NCBI RefSeq assembly: GCF_905475465.1 | Contig: NC_062257.1 | Location: 310,001-374,000 of the forward strand | DNA: 64,000 nucleotides | Direction of reading: 5' to 3' | DNA from: Pieris napi | Taxonomy: Eukaryota; Arthropoda; Insecta; Lepidoptera; Pieridae | Shown here: in pieces, positions 10,909 through 20,200 of the stretch | How positions within the stretch are numbered: position 1 is the first letter of the stretch | Layout of the letters: every line of letters starts with the position of its first letter | Notes under the pieces: model-generated | The model's database searches: none | What the model saw: the letters and a program-made list of their open reading frames with translations, nothing else | Told to the model about the DNA's origin: nothing | Program-made: the position numbers and the translations under genes

Positions 10909-11511
10909 AAAGCCGCGTATCGACTACGCGCTCCAAGAGGGCGAACATTGGCGCGCGCAATGGATACCACTTTGGAACGCGCGCCAATGTGTTCGTTGGA
11001 GCGCCCGAACGCGGAGCGGTCCGTTCCGACGAGTGTCGGTTTTTTAGCACGCATCAATCGTGGCGCGCGCGCCAGTTGGGACAAACATATCGTATTTTTT
11101 TGTGTTTGTTGCGCTCCCAATTATGGATAACCAAAGTTGCCGTAAATTAATACAACTGTATGGTACAAAAGATCTACTGTGGAATAGCAAAAGTTCTTCG
11201 TATCATAATAAATCGCTAAGAGAAGATGCTTGGAGAGAAATCAGTAGTGAAATGAGAGTCCCTATGCCGTATTTAAAGAAAAAAATGACTGTGCTCCTAT
11301 CATCGTACAGAAGAGAAAAATTGAGAGTATCTAAAAGCCAAGCTGACTGGCTTCCATGATGAAGGGTCGAACACTGGAACAGTTGCCACGCGCGCCAGGC
11401 GCGCTTAGTTGATATACTTCAAATATTTGGAACGCGTTTCACGGAACGCACTCTCGGAGCGGTCATTCATGGTGCGCGCGCCAGGAGCGCTTAATCGATA
11501 CCCAGCTTTAC
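10909..11511. mobile_element. Harbinger-like DNA element with GC-rich palindromic ends
   Basis: The ends AAAGCCGCGTATCGACTACG (left) and, inverted, AAAGCTGGGTATCGATTAAG (right) match over about 25 bp and continue into GCGCTCC. They lie next to TTA on both sides, as in PIF/Harbinger elements, though the exact duplication is ambiguous. Inside are several GCGCGCC inverted words and one intact small ORF with a MADF-like domain. The DDE transposase expected of an autonomous element is absent. Confidence 0.55.
11123..11359 (+). CDS. MADF (Myb/SANT-like) DNA-binding protein of a DNA transposon
   Basis: A 78-aa ORF begins MDNQSCRKLIQLY and ends KSQADWLP. LIQLYGTKDLLWNSKSSSYHNK followed by REDAWREISSEM is the MADF pattern (the family consensus is an L-I-x-L-Y/V start, then the P-x-L-W-x and Y-K-N-K-x-x-R-x-x-A-W blocks). 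Such short Myb-like proteins accompany Harbinger transposases and bind the element ends. I chose ATG 11123 because the frame upstream of it is GC-rich terminal repeat. It may be a complete helper protein, or the first exon of a longer one cut by the deletion. Confidence 0.55.
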   Translation: MDNQSCRKLIQLYGTKDLLWNSKSSSYHNKSLREDAWREISSEMRVPMPYLKKKMTVLLSSYRREKLRVSKSQADWLP

Positions 11512-12366
11512 TATAGCTAACTTTAGGGTGTCGAATTTTTGTGACGGTGTGCGGGCGCATCGTAAAAATTTATGCTCATTATTTTTCCCTAACGCGCCAA
11601 AAGAAGTATAACTTCAAAAATAATTCCATAGGATGTGACTGTAAAGTGATTCGATCTTTATTATTTGGTATTAAGGTACATTTTGGTAAACAATAAATAA
11701 ATAGTTCAAATAGTCTCGACATTACAATTGAGACAGGCCAATTGCAGTTCCATTCTCTTCTTGAATCCTTGGATTAGATTATCCATTCTTCTGTAACAAA
11801 GAGAAATTTATTTCACCACAAAGTACCAAACCAATTTAGATTTAGACTGTTACATGAGATAATTCATTCCTCTTCCCCCCGGATCGCCATAAGGTGTAGA
11901 CGTGCTGAGTGCTTTATTTTTATTTGTATTTTAATTTTAATAAATTCAAATCGAAAAATAAATATAACTGTCTACTAGGAGAACATAAACAAAGTGAAGT
12001 GTAGTCAAGCAACCATCTAATTACTACGTGCGCTCCTGGTACTGCGCCCGATCACCCCACTATCGAAGGTATTGATCCCACTCAATATTAATCTTATCGA
12101 ATCCCCTAAAGCTGTGAATTTACGCCACGCCCACATCCCTACCAGCGTCACACTCGTGCCCCGCTTACCACCACTACCTGCGTCCTGCGCCCGCGCTGAT
12201 TGCAACAGGTGACTGTGGCCACGCCCACTAATTATCTATTGGCCTATTTACCTTGAGCCATCGGGAACTTCTTATCGGACATTCCATTGTTTAGTGCATT
12301 CACATTTTTTGCAAACATCTGCTTGTACTATCGAATAGACAACTGTTAAACTCATTATAATAAAGG

Positions 12367-13263
12367 ATGAATCCTATTGGAGATAAGTCACTATCTGAAT
12401 CTGCCATTGATCAAATTGGTATGGAAATGGAACAAATCACTCCTCCCAACTATGTGGCCTTGAGAAACAAGAGAAGAAGAGAAGATGATACGAATGTGGA
12501 CCGATTTGACGTTTTTAGAGAAGAGATAAAAACACTCATTTTAACAATGTTTAAATCGCAAGAAAGTGGCTCCAAAAAGCTTGAATCCACTCTTACCGAA
12601 ATAAGTAAGACAAACACAAATATCCAGACAACTATGTCCTTCCTCGCTGAACAGAATGTAGAACTTAAAAAGAAGTTAGAACTTCTCGAAATAGAAAGGA
12701 AAAAGGACAAGGAACATATTTCTATTTTGGAGGGACAGCTAGAAGACTTAAAAAGAGATAGATTGAAGAATAACATTGAAATAAAAAATGCACCCAAGGC
12801 TGATAAGGAAACAAAAGAAGACCTTATAATTATGACCTTAGAGTTGGCTAAATCAGTCAACTGTCAGTTGAGTGAAAAAGACATTAATGATATTTACAGG
12901 ATAAGATTTAAGAGGGAGGGAAATGCTAGTTCCCCTATAATAGTTGAATTAAGCACTACCTTATTAAAAATGAAGTTTCTACAGGCCTGTAAAACATACA
13001 ACTTGAAGAACAAGGATAAATTACGAGCTAAACACCTAGGATTAAAATCACAAGGTCAAGAAAATATCCCTGTCTACGTAGCAGAACAGCTGACCGCCTC
13101 CAGGGCTCGGCTGTACTTCCTTGCTAGAGATCTAATGAGATCAAAATCTTATAAGTTTTGCTGGACTTCCTATGGCCGTGTCTACGTCAGAAAATCTGAA
13201 AATTCACCCATTATCACTATAAATAATGAAGCAATCGTCCAAAAACTACTAGGAGAGCAATGA
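12367..13263 (+). CDS. LINE ORF1 protein (coiled coil plus RNA-binding domain)
   Basis: 298 aa, intact. Residues about 45-140 are rich in K, E, L and S and read as a coiled coil (LKKKLELLEIERKKDKEHIS). From about residue 140 the protein has the L1-ORF1-like RRM and C-terminal layout: a short beta block (LKNNIEIKNAP), a helical ELAKSV region, DIYRIRF, then RARLYFLARDLMRSKSYKFC and a Trp/Tyr strand (CWTSYGRVYVR). Proteins of this kind trimerise, bind the element RNA and form the transposition particle. No zinc knuckle is visible. Confidence 0.75.
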   Translation: MNPIGDKSLSESAIDQIGMEMEQITPPNYVALRNKRRREDDTNVDRFDVFREEIKTLILTMFKSQESGSKKLESTLTEISKTNTNIQTTMSFLAEQNVELKKKLELLEIERKKDKEHISILEGQLEDLKRDRLKNNIEIKNAPKADKETKEDLIIMTLELAKSVNCQLSEKDINDIYRIRFKREGNASSPIIVELSTTLLKMKFLQACKTYNLKNKDKLRAKHLGLKSQGQENIPVYVAEQLTASRARLYFLARDLMRSKSYKFCWTSYGRVYVRKSENSPIITINNEAIVQKLLGEQ

Positions 13264-13639
13264 CTAGACTTAATTCTTGAACCTTGTTATCTCTCTCTGT
13301 CTTTGCTTGCTCGGCCCATTTTATATTTTTGTTTTACCATATTATGTTATTTCATACTAGTTTTACATATTGCCCCAATAACACCCAAACCACATCTTTT
13401 TAACTACATAGTAAAATATCTTATGTTATTCTTTTATCAAATTTTGTTCCCGATTGTACACACATTACTCATTACTACTACCAAGACACATAAATACTTT
13501 ATTAACAAAGGCTTGGATTCGGCCCTACACTACTACACACACACCTTCTCCAAACATATTCACACATTATCAGTACGCGATACTTTCATAATAAGTAGAC
13601 TATTTAACACACTTCATAACCAACAAGCTAATAAAATGA

Positions 13640-16621
13640 ATGGTTTATTTAAAATTCCATCCAATTATGGATAACGTAATCTCATTGATAACAGAAATTG
13701 ACAATAGTGAGGTGGCTAATTCTAGCTTATGTGATGTTCATGACATATGTAACCAATCCCCTAAATTTCATAAAAATGATTTAAAAATAATTTCTCAGAA
13801 TATTGTGTCGGTATACAGCAAGTTAGATGATTTCCAACTCACCCTTGCCCAGCTTAATTTTGAAGCAGATTTGATAATTTTAACTGAATGTAGAATAGAT
13901 AGTGATAAACCAATACCCCAAATGGAGAACTACACTTCTTATTCGACTACAAACCATATAAACCAATGTGATGGTGTTGTTATCTATGTTTCTAGAAAAC
14001 ACAGTGTCAATGTCAAAGAAATTATTCTAACACATGCATCCTGCCTCCAAATTTTATTTTGTGGAGTTACCGTGCTAGGAATATACCGGTCCCCTTCACA
14101 TACTAATTCCGAGCCCTTCACGGACTCATTAGACCGACATTTAACATCTTTGAAAAATTGTATTAATTTAATTATAACCGGGGATATTAACATTAACCTG
14201 ATTGACAGAAATGATGCTCCGCAGCAGGAGCGTAATAACCGGCTTTACTATTTAAACATGCTGGCTATGCACGGCTTGCTACCTGGCCATGTACTACCTA
14301 CACGGTATGGTAATTGTCTGGATCACTTTATGCTGAGACTAGACAAAAATAAACATTCCGCAAATATAAATGTAATAAATACTTCTGTCACTGATCACTC
14401 CACCATATTCTTAAGGCTCTCCAATATACCAAAGTCAGGTGCTTCCACTAAGACAAAAACATTCATTGATTACGATAAGGCGATAGCTACTCTAAGAGAT
14501 AGCACATTAGTGGCTGACTTAACTTCATTAAACAACCCCAACATGATTATAGAGCTCTTACTAAGTAAAATAAGACAAACCTTAGATTTACATACAGTCA
14601 CTAAGATCATTACATGCAAATATCGTGTAGTTAAGCCATGGATGACTTTGGGCATTCTACGATGTGTCAGAAATAGGAATAACATGCAGAAAAAGCTAAA
14701 ATTAGACCCTGATAATGAAATTTTAAAAATAACTTACCGTAGATATCGAAATTATTGTAATAAATTAATCAGAAACCTAAAAAGAAATTATAATAAACAG
14801 CAACTAATTCTAAATAAAAACAACTCAAAAAAATTATGGCAAACTGTCAACAATATTACAAATCGGAATAAAAATAAAAGCGACAATTACGAACTGCTCC
14901 ACTGTAAAGAAACAGCACAAGAGTCTATAGATCATTGTAATCAATATTTTACCCAAGTTGGCAAATCACTAGCAGAAGGTATCCTTGCACAACAACCCGC
15001 ATACAATTGTTCTGACAAAACTACTTCGAATTATCCTCACTTAACTTCATTTGTATTAAGAGATACTGACAATGATGAGGTTCTTAATGTCCTGATGGGG
15101 TTAAAATCAAATAGTGCTCCAGGCTGGGATGGCATTTCTACCCAATTCTTAAAGCTAACTGCTGATATAATTGTCCCTATTATTGTTCATTTGATCAATC
15201 TATGCTTTGCTCAAGGTGTCTTTCCAGATGCACTGAAAATCGCTGTAGTTACCCCAGTGTACAAAGGAGATGATAAAACGGATATAAGCAATTACAGGCC
15301 TATTTCTGTTTTACCACCTATTGCCAAAATACTGGAGAAAATAATTAATAAACGTTTAATGAACTACCTTAATACATTTAATATCCTCTCCCCAAGTCAA
15401 TATGGCTTTAGACGGGATTTATCGACAGAAGATGCCGTGTTGGATCTCACATCGCTTATTACTAATGCTGTGGATAAAAACAAAAAATGTGCTGCAGTGT
15501 TTTTGGATATGAAAAAGGCATTTGACTCAGTATCAATTACAGACCTTATCGACAAGTTGGAGAAAATAGGCATAAGAGGAATTCCCTTGAAATTATTCAA
15601 AGACTATTTATGCAATCGAAAACAGAGTGTAAAAATAGGAAAACACCAAAGTGAACAATGTGAAATCACCTTCGGAGTTCCGCAAGGAAGTGTATTGGGG
15701 CCCACTCTATTCCTTGTATATATTAATAATTTATGTAACATGGATATAGAAGAGGGAACAATGTTCACTTATGCTGACGACACTGCTGTCGTTTTTGTAG
15801 CTGACACCTGGGAGGCTGTTAAAAATAATTCCCAAAAGGGCCTTGCAAGAATAGCTAAGTGGCTCAGCGATAACCTTTTGACCCTCAATACCTCTAAAAC
15901 TAACTATGTATGCTTCTCCAATTATAACTCCTCTCAACCACCTCCGACGTTTGCTATTCAAATACATACTTGTGGCTCACCTCATTCTATAATATGCTCA
16001 TGCGATTTTATTAAGCGGCAAAACTGCGTAAGATACCTGGGTACTATGGTAGACCAACGCCTATCATGGCGCGATCATATAGAGCTAGTTATGGCTAGAG
16101 TAAGAAAACTCATATGGTTATTTAAAAATCTAAGACACGTAGCTGACTCGGCCCTCCTAAAACAAATTTATACTGCTCTTGCGCAGTCAATATTAATATA
16201 CTGCATTCCGGCCTGGGGTGGTGCCATTAAAATAAAATTCCTGGAACTGGAGAGAGCACAAAGGTCACTACTCAAAGTTATCCATTTTAAGCCATACAGA
16301 TTCCCTACGGAAATGTTATATGCGGTTAGCGATCTTCTGTCAGTACGTAAGTTGTATGTACTGCAAACTACTCTTAGAACCCATCGACATATTGGATATG
16401 ATCCTAGTATTTTGAACAGACGTAGAAGGCATAATGTGGCACCTTTACCAACTTTTAAAACTAAATATGCTCATAGACAGTACTGCTACCAGTCTGCTAA
16501 CTTATATAATAAATTAAACAAGGAATTAAATCTATATAATATGAATAAATATAAATGTAAAATAACTATAAATTGTTGGTTAAAAACTCAAACCTATGAA
16601 GAAGTTGAATCTATTATCTAA
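13640..16621 (+). CDS. LINE ORF2: endonuclease-reverse transcriptase
   Basis: Open for 993 codons from ATG 13640; ATG 13667 (MDNVISLITE) is an equally good start. The N-terminal APE-type endonuclease shows LKIISQN (about residue 48), an acidic catalytic block LTECRID, IITGDININ (about 178-186) and TDHS (about 251). The reverse transcriptase follows: NYRPISVLPPIAKILEK (about 550), AVFLDMKKAFDSV (about 617), FGVPQGSVLGP, and the active site YADDT (about 711). A C-terminal tail has the QRSLLKVIHF and Y-H-R-type blocks common in CR1/Jockey elements. EN nicks target DNA; RT copies the RNA at the nick. No frameshift or stop is seen, so this copy may be young. The exact clade (Daphne, Crack or other CR1-group) cannot be settled by eye. 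Confidence 0.9.
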   Translation: MVYLKFHPIMDNVISLITEIDNSEVANSSLCDVHDICNQSPKFHKNDLKIISQNIVSVYSKLDDFQLTLAQLNFEADLIILTECRIDSDKPIPQMENYTSYSTTNHINQCDGVVIYVSRKHSVNVKEIILTHASCLQILFCGVTVLGIYRSPSHTNSEPFTDSLDRHLTSLKNCINLIITGDININLIDRNDAPQQERNNRLYYLNMLAMHGLLPGHVLPTRYGNCLDHFMLRLDKNKHSANINVINTSVTDHSTIFLRLSNIPKSGASTKTKTFIDYDKAIATLRDSTLVADLTSLNNPNMIIELLLSKIRQTLDLHTVTKIITCKYRVVKPWMTLGILRCVRNRNNMQKKLKLDPDNEILKITYRRYRNYCNKLIRNLKRNYNKQQLILNKNNSKKLWQTVNNITNRNKNKSDNYELLHCKETAQESIDHCNQYFTQVGKSLAEGILAQQPAYNCSDKTTSNYPHLTSFVLRDTDNDEVLNVLMGLKSNSAPGWDGISTQFLKLTADIIVPIIVHLINLCFAQGVFPDALKIAVVTPVYKGDDKTDISNYRPISVLPPIAKILEKIINKRLMNYLNTFNILSPSQYGFRRDLSTEDAVLDLTSLITNAVDKNKKCAAVFLDMKKAFDSVSITDLIDKLEKIGIRGIPLKLFKDYLCNRKQSVKIGKHQSEQCEITFGVPQGSVLGPTLFLVYINNLCNMDIEEGTMFTYADDTAVVFVADTWEAVKNNSQKGLARIAKWLSDNLLTLNTSKTNYVCFSNYNSSQPPPTFAIQIHTCGSPHSIICSCDFIKRQNCVRYLGTMVDQRLSWRDHIELVMARVRKLIWLFKNLRHVADSALLKQIYTALAQSILIYCIPAWGGAIKIKFLELERAQRSLLKVIHFKPYRFPTEMLYAVSDLLSVRKLYVLQTTLRTHRHIGYDPSILNRRRRHNVAPLPTFKTKYAHRQYCYQSANLYNKLNKELNLYNMNKYKCKITINCWLKTQTYEEVESII

Positions 16622-16999
16622 GAATTACTATTCTAAAGTCTACTTTTATCTTACACTCTAAAAGAACACACACACTCAAACATATGATACAGACATATAC
16701 ACACTCACTCACACACACTTACACTCTCACACATCAACATACACTTAACTGAATACAACGAACACCCCTCAATTTATCACTCATACACGATGCATCTTTT
16801 AACTTGTATAAATATTGTTTTGTTTTTGTAATATTATTCCCTTTTGTCTAAACTTACATACCTAATTAAGTGTACCTAGGAAGAGCGGATACTCCAAACA
16901 CAAGTATATTATACATACTTAAATGGAGGCTCCAGCCACATGTTGTTATCATTGTAAGTGATTGAATAAATATTTTTTTTTTTATTTTTTTTTTATTTA

Positions 17000-17273
17000 T
17001 TTTATTATTTATTTAATTCAAAAGGATCTAAACTTCTCACACAAAGTGGACAAACATACACTTGTGATATTTAGTACACTGCTTTTCAATTCCAACAACA
17101 TCACTTAAAAGTTTTCGTCCTCCTTTTTTGAATCTAGTTAAAATAATATTGTATTTAATCCTTATGTCAAAAAAACAAAAAAATAATCATTTAGTTATTT
17201 TGTTTTATAACCTGACTTTTCTTTATAGAAAAGAGTATAGACTCCAAATGATAAATCAATTACAAAAATCATC
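17000..17273 (-). other. sec5 3' untranslated region
   Basis: AT-rich stretch after the sec5 stop codon. TTTATT on the plus strand at 17001-17006 gives AATAAA on the sec5 strand. The tail of the two-ORF LINE begins immediately beyond, so the two 3' ends nearly touch. Confidence 0.5.
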
Positions 17274-20200
17274 TCACTTTTTATCTTCTTCGTTGTCGAG
17301 AGGCGGAAGTCCAGCCAGTGCCTCTATCAGGTAGCTCCTGGAAGACAACTTTTCCTATTAATCATTCATTGATTCAGGAGAAAAACACAATTATTTTTTT
17401 AAGTTTAGCTGTCATAGGTGTTATAGTACAAAAAGTATGTATACATCGAATTATTGTTTAACATTAGATTTATTTTATGTTGTTTAGGGTCGATTCGACC
17501 AAACTTCAATTTATACACGAGTAACTATACCAAGAATAATCTATTCCATGATTTTAATCTCGAGTAAATCCATAGTCGTTTGTCCACGTAATCGATAGTA
17601 AAATTGTGCTAGGAATAACAATACGCGAATAGCAAGAGAATGGTAAACGAAAATAAAACTCGGCAAATAAATGTTGTTCTACAACGGGACAGTGTAAGAG
17701 CATACATCATGTCAACTCGATTTTGCCGTATTATAGTGTGAAAAAGTAGCTTTTAACAGATGTCAAACGATAACAAAAAGTTTTTATTTCTTGTTTGTTT
17801 GAGGCTTTCGTCTAAAAAGGAACTTCTGTTGAGCCCAGTTGAATTTCATTCTAATATTATAGAAAATAAAAAATCTAAAAACAAAGAAATAAATAATAAA
17901 TTGTTTAAACGTTTCATTATACAATTCTAGACTATTAATTAAGTGCGTTGCGTTGACTTGAAATTAAAACACAGAATACATATTTGTGAAATGACAGAAA
18001 TCAGCTGATTGGACTGACTGACGCCATTAAATTATTCTAGGAATAGCTGTTATTCCGTGCGAAACGGCGGTATAGTAATAATCCCCGAATAGGCCCACTA
18101 TTCTTAGAATTTGTAGTTGGTAAAACGTAAAATTGATTTACTCTCGATTAACTGACGATTTATTCTAAGATTAAGATTTACTCTTGTTTGGTCGAATCGA
18201 CCCTTAGGCCCTTTCTGCACTGCTCCGGTCCGGCGTCGGAAGCCGGAATGAGTCATTAAAAAAATATCGGAAAGCCGGATTGCGCTTCTCCACTATATCC
18301 GATCCGACAATGACCGATACTTGTATATTTATCATGCAACACTGATATTAACTAAAATGCATATACTTTATTTTATTAATAAAACGTTCTAAATTCTGAA
18401 TATTTTATTGCCTGGCTAGTTTATTACTTTTTTTATATTGTCTATCTTGAAATATTATAATCTACTTAATAAATAGTTCACTAATACTTTATGATATAAT
18501 ATAACTATAAATAAATAAACCTATGTATAGTAATTTATAACCTCTTGGATATACTTGGACCGATAAAACACCGCGTTCCGATCTAGCAAGTTATCGGATC
18601 GTTAAAAACCGGATGCCGGAGTAGTGGAGAAGCACGTAAGTACTGTTGTGAGTTTCTAAATCGGATCGGTAATTAACGTTTGCCGGACCGGAGCAGTGGA
18701 GAAACGGCCTTAGTCTGTTATGCAAACTTAAGTTGACGTTGACAGGTGACAATTGACTTCGGTGGTTAATTTTTGTAACTCGTACACTCACTCGGCTTTC
18801 CTAGTGAGATGTTCGCTGCAGGCCAGTCTCAATAGGGCGCAGTCGAGCCTGGCGCGGAAGGCGGCCGTGCGGGACAAGGGCGTGGCTGCCAAGCGGGACA
18901 CCTCCTCGCACACCGTCTCGCAGATGTCTCGCACGTAGCGGGACGAGGAAGGCCCGCAGATGCTGTCCACCTAATGTTGTGTTTTTAATTATGACGTCAT
19001 TACATAATTTATTTAGAAAATTACATAATTAATTAAATTAGATATAAGAAACATTCTTGTGTAATTGATTTTGATAGTTGACTGCAAATTTTAAAAAAAA
19101 GGGTGCGTGTACTTATGTACGCGCGTAAGAAGTTATACTTCTTTGGCTTCTTTATTTGTTTTAAATATTAAATAAATAATAATAAATATTTAACGTTAAT
19201 AATTTAATAATTAGTATATTTTTCAATTATTAATTAATATTAATAATCATAATAGTTATTATTATTTATTATTTTATTATATTATTCATTCAATTTAATA
19301 ACTAGGTATGTTTCATAACCTTTTAACTAAGTAACAATAGGTCTTTGTGAAAAAGCATTGCTAAATCTCTTTGAAAAAATTATTAAAACTCCTTTATTTG
19401 TTTAAAAGGTACTACAAAGGTCATTATTCTATTTCATTTTACTTGTAGATTGTCTTATTTCCATCTCGCTCGCGCACGCTATAATCACACTGACAACTTT
19501 GTGTCTCAGGTGCGCGCGCATCGTAAAATTTCACTCTCATCAATTTTTCATAACGAGCCTAAAGAAGTATAACTCACTACAAACTTTTTTAGATCTGGGC
19601 CTCAGATTTCTGTATCAGTTTCATGATATATGTCAATCTAATAGGCAAGTAGGTGATCAGCCTGTGACATACGCCCTCGACTGTTAGTAGGTCCAAGCTG
19701 AGCTGGTTTCCTCACGATGTTACCTTCACCGTTCGAGCGAATGCTAAATGCGCACATAGAAAGTAAGTCCATTGGTGCACAGCCCGCGATCGAACCTACG
19801 ACCTCAGGGATGAGAGTCGCACGCTGTAGCCACTAGGCCAACACTGCTCAAAGTGTGCAAATGTCAAACGTCTAACAATAATCTTTATAGCAAACTAAAA
19901 ATGAAATAAAAACGGTCACCTCCGCGTGCACGGCGATGAGGTTGTTGATGATCTCGTAGACGTAGGGGCGGGCGTCGGTGGGCATGGTGAGGGGCTGATG
20001 TCGGCCCACGAACATGCTGGGCTCGATGGTGCCCACCAAGGGATCCCCCTTCTGCTCGATGTACTGCTCCCCGATGCGCGTCTCGAGCGAGCTCAGGGCC
20101 TCGCGGGACGCCTTGAGCCCCACCAGGGGAGGCCCGACGCTGTAGCTGTTGCAGAGAGCAGAATTTTTTTAAGTTGACTGGAATCTTGATGCACATGACG

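Larger units (their letters stand above)
11890..16980 (+). mobile_element. nearly complete two-ORF non-LTR retrotransposon (CR1/Jockey group)
   Basis: Two long plus-strand ORFs (12367-13263 and 13640-16621), a 5' leader of a few hundred bases and a 3' UTR of about 350 bp ending in a T-rich and A-rich tail near 16975. The 5' boundary is uncertain. There is no RNase H domain after the reverse transcriptase. The element lies between the transporter and sec5, directly past the sec5 3' UTR. Confidence 0.85.

Noticed and set aside
12450..12860. 136-aa minus-strand frame
   Set aside because: It is the shadow of the LINE ORF1 coding strand.
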